A stretch of DNA of 64,000 bases from Desulfovibrionaceae bacterium (GTDB taxonomy: Bacteria; Desulfobacterota; Desulfovibrionia; Desulfovibrionales; Desulfovibrionaceae), in NCBI GenBank assembly GCA_009773665.1, contig WSYE01000015.1, positions 1-64,000 on the forward strand, in the 5' to 3' direction. Position 1 is the first letter of the stretch. Every line of letters starts with the position of its first letter. Below, in pieces: positions 56,606 to 64,000 of the stretch. The notes beneath the pieces are model-generated. The model was given only the letters and a program-made list of their open reading frames with translations. It did no database searches and was not told the origin of the DNA. The translations under genes and the position numbers were made by a program.

Positions 56606-58984
56606 ATGAGAAACGTTCACCAGTACCAGGGACAATCTCCAGTGCGGCGCTCCTGGTTGGTTCGGGCGATCGCTCCGGCAATGCGTAGTCTGGCGCGCCG
56701 CTGTGCTTTCACGCTTCTCCTGGCTTTATCCTGTCTTCTCTGCCTGCCCCAGGCGCGAGCCGCCGATTCGAAGAACACCTCCCACGGCCAGCCCTCGCTG
56801 GTCCGGCTGCAACTCAAGTGGAAGCATCAGTTCCAGTTCGCCGGGTATTACGCCGCCATCGAAAAGGGCTTCTTCACCAGGGAGGGCCTGCGCGTCGAAT
56901 TGATCGAAGGCGTTCCCGGCTTCACCCCGTCCGAGCGGCTCTTCACCGGACAGGCCGAGTACGCGGTGGATTCCACGGCCATCCTCCTCCAGCGACAGAA
57001 AGGCCGGAAGGTGGTGGCCCTGGCGGCCATATTCCAGCACTCCCCCAACATCGTCATGACCCGGCGCGACAGCGGCCTCACCACGCCGCAATCCCTGATG
57101 GGCAAGCGGATCATGTTCACCGACCCCACGGACCCGGAATGCCGCGCCATGCTGGCCAACGAGGGCGTCCTCCCCAGGGATTACACCACAGTACCCCACT
57201 CATGGAGCATTGACCCTCTGATAAACGGCACGGTGGACGCCATGTCCGCCTACCTCACCAACGAGCCTTTCCTCATGGAGCAGCGCGGGGTCGCGCCGGG
57301 CATCCTCTACCCAAACCATTACGCCGTGGACTTTTACGGGGATTGCCTCAGCACGTCCGAGGCTGAAATTACCGAGCATCCGCGCAGGGTCGAAGCCTTC
57401 CTGCGCGCCGTGGGCGACGGCTGGCGTTACGCCATGGCCAACCCCGAGGAGATCGCGGACCTGATCCTGGCGCGCTACCCCACCTCGAAGACCCGCGAGG
57501 AACTGCTGTACGAGGCCGAGGCCATGCGCAAGCTGATTCTTCCCGAAATGGTGGAGATCGGACACATGAACCCAGCGCGCTGGGAACACATCGCGCAGAC
57601 TTACGAGCGCCTGGGCATGCTGCCTCACGGATTCAGCCTGGAGGGCATGCTCTATCCCGAATTCAAGCAGGCCCAGGAGGACCGGGAGCGCCACACCGTA
57701 AACACCTTCCTGGTGGCGTCAGGCGTGGCCGCGCTGCTCGCTGCATCGGGCGGGGTGGTCCTGCTGGTCTTCAACAAGCGCCTGAGCCGCAAGGTGGCCG
57801 AACACACACGGGAACTCAAAGAGTCGCGCGATTTTTTCCAGAACGTCATCAACAGCACCTCCGACCCCATTTTCGTAAAAGACGCGAAGCATCGCTACGT
57901 GCTGACCAACGACTCCACCGCACAGTTGTTCGGCAGGAAACCCCAGGACGTCGTCGGGCTCACGGACTTCGACATCTTCCCCTTGGAACACGCCGCAGTC
58001 ATCAGGAAGAAGGACGAAGCCGTCAGGGAAAGCGGGCATGAAGACCTCTTCGAGGAATGCCTGCCGGACAGCAACGGCTCCATGCGTAACTTCCTGACCA
58101 GGAAAACGCCCTACACCGACAGCACCGGCAAGGCCTTCATCCTCGGCGTGGTCCGCGACATCACGGAGTTCAAGCGCATGCAGGACATGGTGGTGCAGGC
58201 CGAGAAGATGATTTCGCTTGGGGGGCTGGCCGCCGGAATGGCCCACGAGATCAACAACCCGCTGGGCATCGTCATGCAGTCCGCCCAGAACCTGCACCGC
58301 CGCCTCTTCGAGAGCCTGGACGCCAACCGGCAGGCCGCCATGGAGCTGGGCCTTGATTGCGAGGCCATGGCGGCCTACATGCGCCGTCGGGGAATCCTGG
58401 ACGCAGTGGGCGACATCCGCGAGGCCGGAGAGCGGGCCGCGACCATCGTCAAGAACATGCTGGAATTCAGCCGCAAGAGCGAATCAGGGAAAGAGCCGTG
58501 CGACCTCGCGGCCATCACCGAGAACGTCCTGAGCATAATATCAAGCGACTATGACATCGTAAAACGCTACGATTTCAAGAAGATAAATATCCAGAAGGAC
58601 TATTCCCCACAATCCTTCCCCGTACCCTGCTCACGCACCAAGATCGGACAGGTCATCCTGAACATCCTCAAGAACGCCGTGCAGGCCATGGCCTCTAGCA
58701 CGCAAGACGACGACGCACCCAGGCTGTCCATACGCTTACGGCCAGAGGGCGACTTCATGCGCCTGGACCTGGAGGATAACGGCCCAGGCATGGACGAGGC
58801 CGTGCGCAAGCGCATCTTCGAGCCGTTCTTCACCACCAAAGGCACGGGCGAAGGCACGGGCCTTGGCATGTTCGTGTCCTACAGCATCGTCACTGAGCAC
58901 CACGGCGGCCAGCTGTTGGTGGAGTCAGCCCTCGGCCACGGGACCACATTCTCCATCCTGCTGCCGCGCGGACCCGCCGCGTAA
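56606..58984 (+). CDS. Sensor histidine kinase with NMT1/THI5-like periplasmic binding domain and PAS domain
   Basis: LVRLQLKWKHQFQFAGYYAAIEKGFFTREGLRVELIEG... then PAS DPIFVKDAKHRYVLTNDSTAQLFG, HK LAAGMAHEINNPLGIVMQ, FEPFFTTKGTGEGTGLGMFVSYSIV. Start uncertain. Confidence 0.87.
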   Translation: MRNVHQYQGQSPVRRSWLVRAIAPAMRSLARRCAFTLLLALSCLLCLPQARAADSKNTSHGQPSLVRLQLKWKHQFQFAGYYAAIEKGFFTREGLRVELIEGVPGFTPSERLFTGQAEYAVDSTAILLQRQKGRKVVALAAIFQHSPNIVMTRRDSGLTTPQSLMGKRIMFTDPTDPECRAMLANEGVLPRDYTTVPHSWSIDPLINGTVDAMSAYLTNEPFLMEQRGVAPGILYPNHYAVDFYGDCLSTSEAEITEHPRRVEAFLRAVGDGWRYAMANPEEIADLILARYPTSKTREELLYEAEAMRKLILPEMVEIGHMNPARWEHIAQTYERLGMLPHGFSLEGMLYPEFKQAQEDRERHTVNTFLVASGVAALLAASGGVVLLVFNKRLSRKVAEHTRELKESRDFFQNVINSTSDPIFVKDAKHRYVLTNDSTAQLFGRKPQDVVGLTDFDIFPLEHAAVIRKKDEAVRESGHEDLFEECLPDSNGSMRNFLTRKTPYTDSTGKAFILGVVRDITEFKRMQDMVVQAEKMISLGGLAAGMAHEINNPLGIVMQSAQNLHRRLFESLDANRQAAMELGLDCEAMAAYMRRRGILDAVGDIREAGERAATIVKNMLEFSRKSESGKEPCDLAAITENVLSIISSDYDIVKRYDFKKINIQKDYSPQSFPVPCSRTKIGQVILNILKNAVQAMASSTQDDDAPRLSIRLRPEGDFMRLDLEDNGPGMDEAVRKRIFEPFFTTKGTGEGTGLGMFVSYSIVTEHHGGQLLVESALGHGTTFSILLPRGPAA

Positions 58985-59025
58985 GGCGCAACAACTCCAC
59001 TTCCGCCTGAATCAAGGAGGATTCC

Positions 59026-59700
59026 ATGAATCGCCGCGAATTCATCGAGACCGGAGCCGTTCTGGCCGCAAGCGCCGTGTTGGCCGCAAGCGTGGCAGCC
59101 CCCGGCCTGGCCTCGGCCCAGGCGCAGGACATGCCTCTCCCACCGCCCCGGACCTCCGGCGGCAAGCCCCTCATGGACGCCCTCAGGGAGCGGCGCTCCA
59201 CCAGGAGTTTCGCCCCCAAAGCCCTTGAGCCGCAGGTCCTGTCCGACCTGCTGTGGGCGGCCTTCGGCGTCAACCGAACCGACGGCTCGGCCAAGCGTAC
59301 CGCTCCATCATGGAAGAACCGCCAGGAGATGGCCGTCTATGCTGCCCTGCCGGGCGGACTGTTCCGCTACGACGCAAAGCGCCACGCCCTGGACGCAGTT
59401 TCGGGCAAGGACCTGCGCGCCCTGACCGGCAAGCAGGACTTCGTGGCCACGGCTCCCCTGAACCTTATTTATGTAGTCGATTTCGCGCAGATGAGCGAGG
59501 CCTCGCCCGAAGAGCGGATGTTCGTCGCGGGATGCGACTCCGGGTCCATCTTCCAGAACGTCTACCTGGCCTGCGCCTCGCTGGGGCTGGTCACGGTGGT
59601 CCGGGCCAACGCCGACAAGTCCGCACTGGCCAAAGAAATGAACCTTGGCGCGGACCAGATGGTCACGCTGGCCCAGACGGTGGGATATCCGGCGGCGTAA
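59026..59700 (+). CDS. Nitroreductase-family protein (SagB/ThcOx-like), Tat/Sec-exported
   Basis: MDALRERRSTRSFAPKALEPQVLSDLLWAAFGVNR...GSIFQNVYLACASLGLVTVVRA. Confidence 0.82.
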   Translation: MNRREFIETGAVLAASAVLAASVAAPGLASAQAQDMPLPPPRTSGGKPLMDALRERRSTRSFAPKALEPQVLSDLLWAAFGVNRTDGSAKRTAPSWKNRQEMAVYAALPGGLFRYDAKRHALDAVSGKDLRALTGKQDFVATAPLNLIYVVDFAQMSEASPEERMFVAGCDSGSIFQNVYLACASLGLVTVVRANADKSALAKEMNLGADQMVTLAQTVGYPAA

Positions 59701-59730
59701 CCGTCGGGAAGCACGCCGGGGGGAGAGAAA

Positions 59731-60159
59731 TCAGGGCCGTTCTTTCAGGAGTTCCACCAGCGCGTCCACGCTGCGCACGATGACCTCGCAGCTGGCGTGG
59801 ATCATAGCGTTGACGGCCGCTCCCGGCACGTCCCCGGCCCTGCGGAAGTCGGTCCTGATGCCGATGACGGGAATGCCCCTGGCGTGGGCGTAGCCGATCT
59901 CCCAGGCCGTGCCGTCGTCCACCTGCGGGCCGTCGAGCAGGGCCACCACCAGGGCGCACGCAGCCAGGGCGTCGCGGCAGTCCGCCATGATGATGCGCGG
60001 GGCGTCCGCGCCCCATTTGGCGATCTCGTCCTGGTCGAACAGTTCGAAGGGCCAGATGACCGGGTGGCCCGTCTCGGCCTCAATGCGGGATTTCGTGGCG
60101 CGGTGCCACTGCCTATCGGCTTGCGAAAAAAGTGGTCCAGCTAGATAGATGGTAGGCAT
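59731..60159 (-). CDS. Nucleoside 2-deoxyribosyltransferase family protein
   Basis: MPTIYLAGPLFSQADRQWHRATK...ADCRDALAACALVVALLDGPQVDDGTAWEIGYAHARGIPVIGIRTDFRRAGD. Confidence 0.85.
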   Translation of the reverse strand: MPTIYLAGPLFSQADRQWHRATKSRIEAETGHPVIWPFELFDQDEIAKWGADAPRIIMADCRDALAACALVVALLDGPQVDDGTAWEIGYAHARGIPVIGIRTDFRRAGDVPGAAVNAMIHASCEVIVRSVDALVELLKERP

Positions 60160-60239
60160 GACGCTCCTTTGCCAGGGAGAGGCCGTTCAGACAAGAGGCC
60201 TTTCGCCTGATCGCGCCTTCGCCCCTCACAAGCGGACGG

Positions 60240-63116
60240 TCACGGGAATTCCCTCAGCAGCAGGTTCATCACCCTGGCGGACGCGGCTTCCAGCCCCTGG
60301 AAGAATTCTGCGGCCAGCGCAGGGTTCATGCTTCGCCCCGCCTGTTCGATGTCCAGCGCGCACTGCCGGACGGTGGCTGCCCCAATCACACCCGAAGCCC
60401 CTTTGAGGGCGTGGGCGGATCCCACAAGCTGTTTCTGGTCCCCGTCGGCCAGGGCTTGCCGGATTTCTGCAATCCGCCGGGGCAGCTCCTCCCTGAAGAC
60501 CTCCACGAGCTTGCTGTGAAGCTCGGGCTTGGCCGCAAACTGGGAGGCGGCCCACGCCCTGTCCAGGTCCGGAAGGCTGGTCTCGGCGTGTTGCAGATCG
60601 CATGCGGCTGTGCCGGACGTCAGGTCTCCCCCCCTCATGGCCTGCGCCACGGCCCGCGTCAGATCCTCCGGCTCCACCGGCTTGGCGACGTAGCCATTCG
60701 CCCCTGAAGCCAGGAACCGCTCCCGGTCGCCTTTCAGGGCGTGGGCGGTCATGACCACGATGGGGATGTCCGGGTCGAACGTGCCCGACCGGGATGCCCT
60801 GATCATCCGGGTGGTCTCCATGCCGTCCATCACCGGCATGGAGATGTCCATGAGGATCAGGTCGTAGTGCCCGGCTCCGAGCATCTCCACGGCCTGTTTC
60901 CCGTTGGCCGCGATGGCCACCGTATGCCCGGCGTCCTTCAGGAATGTCTCGGCGAACATCTGGTTCATCCGGTCGTCCTCGGCCACGAGTATCCGCAGGG
61001 GCATGTGACCGCTGACGTCCCCGATTCTCCTGATTCCGGCGGAGACAGCCTGTGCAGCTGCGCCGCACGCCTCGTCCTCGGAAGACGGCGTCGTGAAGAC
61101 CGCCGTGAATTTGAACGTGGCGCCTTTGTCCGGCTCGCTCTCCACCCATATGTCGCCGCGCATCATGCCGATGAGCTTCTTTGAGATGGCCAGACCGAGC
61201 CCGGTGCCGCCGAAGAGCTTGGTGGTGGAGGAATCCGCCTGGGTGAAGCTCTCGAAGACGCTCTCCAGTTTGTCCTTGGCGATGCCTATGCCCGTGTCGC
61301 GCACCATGAACAGCAACTGGGTCTTTTCCACGCGGGCATCGTTCTCTTCCCCGGACTGCACGGGCGGCTGCGGCCAGACCGACAGCTCCACCACCCCCTG
61401 CCGGGTGAACTTCAGGGCGTTGCCCACGAGATTCACGACAACCTGGCGCAGGCGTCCGGGATCGCCCTGGAGAGCGTCCGGCACGCTGGCGTCCACGTGG
61501 AGCTTCAGGGCCAGGCCCTTGCTCCGGGCCTGATGGGCGAAGCTCTTCATGATCTTGTCCAGCAGGGGGCGCAACGCGAACGGATCGGATTCCAGGTCGA
61601 GTCGTCCTGCCTCGATTTTGGAGAAATCCAACACGTCGTTTATGATCTGCATGAGCGAGGCACCGGCGTCCATGACGCCTTCGAGGAACTCTCGCTGCTC
61701 GGCGGAGAGGTCTCGGCGCAGCACCAGTTTGGTCAGGCCCAGGATGGCGTTCATGGGGGTCCTGATCTCGTGACTCATGTTGGCCATGAACTCGCTCTTG
61801 GCCTTGCTGGCCGCCTCGGCGGCGTCCTTGGCCCGCTGGAGCTCGTTCTTTATGCGCCTGCGTTCCGTGATGTCCACGATCAGGCCGTCGTAGGCGGTCA
61901 TCCTGCCAGAGGCGTCGCGCCTGGGGACGATGGTGGTGGAAATCCACCGGACGCTGCCATCCTTATGGGAGATGCGGTGCTCGAACTCCGCGCTGCCCTC
62001 GCCGGAGAGCGCCCGGCGGCAGCAGTCGATCACCGCCTCCCGGTCTTCGGGGTGGATCATCTTGTGCCAGAGATAGGGGTCCGCGTCGTATTCCTCGGAG
62101 GTGTAGCCGGTTACGGCCTCGCACCCCATGCCGTGGACGGTGCGGACAGCCTCCCCCGCGTCGATCGTGACCGTGTAGATGTAGCTGGTCACCGAACCCA
62201 GCAGGCGGCGGTAGCGAGCCTCGCTGTCCGTAAGCGCCTGCTCCGCCATCTTGCGTTCGGTTATGTCAATGATGAGGGCCAGCTTGGAAATGGTGCCGTC
62301 GGCGTGGTAGATGGGGGTGTTGGCGTTGTAATACCAACGCCCGAACTGCTCGTTGAACATCTCCCAGCGGACGGTTTCCCCCTTCAAGACCCGGTCGTTC
62401 ACGCACCAGGAACAAATCGAATCCCGACCGTGCAGCGCCTTGTGGCAGGTTTCACCGGTTGCGTCGCGTCCCAGGAGCACTATCAGGGCCTGATTCATGA
62501 AGGTGATGCGGAAATCAGCAGAGCAGATGTAGATCATGCCGTCGAAGGCTGTGACGATGGCCCGGTGCTTTTCCTCGCTTTCCCGAAGCGCCAGTTCGGT
62601 GCGCTTTCTCCGGGTGACATCTTCGTATGCGCCGAGCACGCCTTTTATGGCTCCGTCGGCATCGTACAAGGGAACCTTGGTAGTCCGCAGCCATATCTGC
62701 CTGCCGTCGGGGGTGGTCTGGGGTTCTTCGTAGCCAAGCTTGCCCATGCCGCTGGCCATCACCGCCCGGTCGTCGGTCCGATAGGATTCGGCCTGTTCGG
62801 TCCAGGCCATCTCGAGGTCGCTCTTGCCTATGACCGCGTCGGGGGAGTCGAAGCCCGCGTCGGCCGCGAAGGGATTGTTGCAGCCCAGGTAGTTCAGGTC
62901 GGCGTCTTTCCAGAACACCCTGACCGGCAGGGCGTCCAGCACCTGATTGAGCATGACGCGCGATTCGCGCGCGTCATGAGCCAAGTCCGGGCTCGCGTCC
63001 TGGGGGCGGCGGGATTCATCTTCCGGGCTACGGGCCAAGGCCGCCTCAAGCTCGGCAATGCGAATCCTGGCAGCCGCCAACGCGGCTTCCAACTCTTCAC
63101 GGGTCGTCGTTTCCAT
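60240..63116 (-). CDS. Multi-PAS hybrid histidine kinase with REC and Hpt domains
   Basis: EFMANMSHEIRTPMNAILGLTKLVLR; GGTGLGLAISKKLIGMM; RILVAEDDRMNQMFAETFLKDAGHTV...DLILMDISMPVMDGMETTRMIR; C-terminal SAHALKGASGVIGA Hpt. Confidence 0.94.
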   Translation of the reverse strand: METTTREELEAALAAARIRIAELEAALARSPEDESRRPQDASPDLAHDARESRVMLNQVLDALPVRVFWKDADLNYLGCNNPFAADAGFDSPDAVIGKSDLEMAWTEQAESYRTDDRAVMASGMGKLGYEEPQTTPDGRQIWLRTTKVPLYDADGAIKGVLGAYEDVTRRKRTELALRESEEKHRAIVTAFDGMIYICSADFRITFMNQALIVLLGRDATGETCHKALHGRDSICSWCVNDRVLKGETVRWEMFNEQFGRWYYNANTPIYHADGTISKLALIIDITERKMAEQALTDSEARYRRLLGSVTSYIYTVTIDAGEAVRTVHGMGCEAVTGYTSEEYDADPYLWHKMIHPEDREAVIDCCRRALSGEGSAEFEHRISHKDGSVRWISTTIVPRRDASGRMTAYDGLIVDITERRRIKNELQRAKDAAEAASKAKSEFMANMSHEIRTPMNAILGLTKLVLRRDLSAEQREFLEGVMDAGASLMQIINDVLDFSKIEAGRLDLESDPFALRPLLDKIMKSFAHQARSKGLALKLHVDASVPDALQGDPGRLRQVVVNLVGNALKFTRQGVVELSVWPQPPVQSGEENDARVEKTQLLFMVRDTGIGIAKDKLESVFESFTQADSSTTKLFGGTGLGLAISKKLIGMMRGDIWVESEPDKGATFKFTAVFTTPSSEDEACGAAAQAVSAGIRRIGDVSGHMPLRILVAEDDRMNQMFAETFLKDAGHTVAIAANGKQAVEMLGAGHYDLILMDISMPVMDGMETTRMIRASRSGTFDPDIPIVVMTAHALKGDRERFLASGANGYVAKPVEPEDLTRAVAQAMRGGDLTSGTAACDLQHAETSLPDLDRAWAASQFAAKPELHSKLVEVFREELPRRIAEIRQALADGDQKQLVGSAHALKGASGVIGAATVRQCALDIEQAGRSMNPALAAEFFQGLEAASARVMNLLLREFP

Positions 63117-63234
63117 GAGAAACCGCCATCCCTAGTACGCCTGTGCTGCTGACCAGCCAAGGAGTTGAGGTATGCGAGACTATTGGGAGAGTACCCTAGA
63201 GCACACGACTCGTGCAACAGGCCAAAACGAAAAA

Positions 63235-63261
63235 GGGTTCCAGACGCTACGTCTGGAACCC
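63235..63261 (-). terminator. Terminator downstream of tRNA-Asn
   Basis: GGGTTCCAGACG-CTA-CGTCTGGAACCC; minus strand continues into TTTTT. Confidence 0.8.
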
Positions 63262-63272
63262 TTGTATTCTCG

Positions 63273-63348
63273 TGGCTCCCCGGGGGTGACTCGAACACCC
63301 AACATTCTGATTAACAGTCAGACGCTCTGCCGATTGAGCTACCGGGGA
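63273..63348 (-). tRNA. tRNA-Asn (anticodon GUU), CCA encoded
   Basis: Minus strand TCCCCGGTAGCTCAATCGGCAGAGCGTCTGACTGTTAATCAGAATGTTGGGTGTTCGAGTCACCCCCGGGGAGCCA; cloverleaf with CTGACTGTTAATCAG anticodon arm. Confidence 0.96.
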
Positions 63349-63547
63349 ACAGAAGGCCGACACGGTTTCCCGTGCCCGCTTGGCGTTGCGTTGTGGCGCC
63401 TCGCGTCGCGGAAAGACGGTTTATGAAAACAGGCCCCTCGCGTCAACCATTTTTTTTCAAAACTTTTCCGTTTCTTGACGCTCCCAGGGTTTTGACTTAG
63501 GGCATGCCGATTCCTTTCGTCCCTCTTTTCGACCACGGAGAGTTCCT

Positions 63548-64000
63548 TTGGCATCCCAAGACAAGCCTCGCCGCCGCGAGTACAAGCTGCCCGTTAAATC
63601 GGATAAGGTCGAGCGGTTCCATCCCCTGCTCGACGCCCTGGCCAACCGCGATGAACTCAACGAGGTCATCAAGAACCGGGTGGCCAAAGCCTGCCAGTAC
63701 CTCGACGCGGATATCCCGCTCTATCCCAACGACTTCGTCAAAACCGACGACCTCGGGCGCACCCTCGCAGACCATGACGCCCTGGACGAGGAAGCCCTCC
63801 AGGCCCTGGACCGGGTCTTCTCCGTGGCTGGCCGGATCGTGGCCATGCGCTCCTTCGGTAAGGTGGCCTTCTTCCACATCCAGGACTCCTCCGCCCGGCT
63901 CCAGTGCTACGCCGCCCGCGAAGACATGGGCGAAGCGGCCTACGGCCTTTTCAAGAAGCTGGATATCGGCGACGTGGTCGGAGTGACCGGGAAGCTCTTC
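63548..64000 (+). CDS. lysS: Lysyl-tRNA synthetase (N-terminal part, runs off the window end)
   Basis: TTG start with GGAG upstream; MASQDKPRRREYKLPVKSDKVERFHPLLDALANRDELNEVIKNRVAKACQYL...VAGRIVAMRSFGKVAFFHIQDSSARLQCY OB-fold typical of LysS. Confidence 0.78.
   Translation, partial: MASQDKPRRREYKLPVKSDKVERFHPLLDALANRDELNEVIKNRVAKACQYLDADIPLYPNDFVKTDDLGRTLADHDALDEEALQALDRVFSVAGRIVAMRSFGKVAFFHIQDSSARLQCYAAREDMGEAAYGLFKKLDIGDVVGVTGKLF

Noticed and set aside
61497-63152. 551-aa plus-strand ORF opposite the hybrid histidine kinase
   Set aside because: Antisense shadow; composition biased to G/H/V with no domain pattern.
63273-63348. tRNA-Asn as an integration site for a mobile island
   Set aside because: No integrase or visible duplicated tRNA 3' end nearby; it is followed by its own terminator and an ordinary lysS gene.

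Overview
This is a GC-rich chromosomal window. Protein families and repeat types suggest a Desulfovibrio-like Desulfobacterota, which is an inference from gene content only. Most of it is ordinary core genome: recJ (partial), gmk-remA-yicC, mtaB, rnr, mnmE, htpG, folD, a tRNA-Asn and lysS (partial). It also has a high density of signalling genes: three MCPs (two apparently frameshifted), HD-GYP, EAL-like, GGDEF, HDOD, a CHASE2 cyclase and several histidine kinases. The most interesting signal is a dispersed family of non-coding palindromic elements. Four copies are exactly 111 bp, at 7663, 22883, 39904 and 51837 (the last in reverse orientation). They start with CTAGTGT, sit at the 3' end of a CDS, usually supply its stop codon, and carry a hairpin of about 16 bp with compensatory changes between copies. 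Diverged or partial members lie after htpG, in tandem at 51944, and possibly at 16311. Other points of interest: a ParDE-type toxin-antitoxin pair enclosed by direct and inverted repeats (about 31.7-32.95 kb); an AT-rich prfC (RF3) island bordered by a truncated DksA/TraR zinc-finger fragment and a 16-bp-stem hairpin; and two tiny ATGA-chained leader ORFs with a terminator-like hairpin in front of a PHP-glycosyltransferase fusion. All product calls come from reading the translated motifs; no database search was run.
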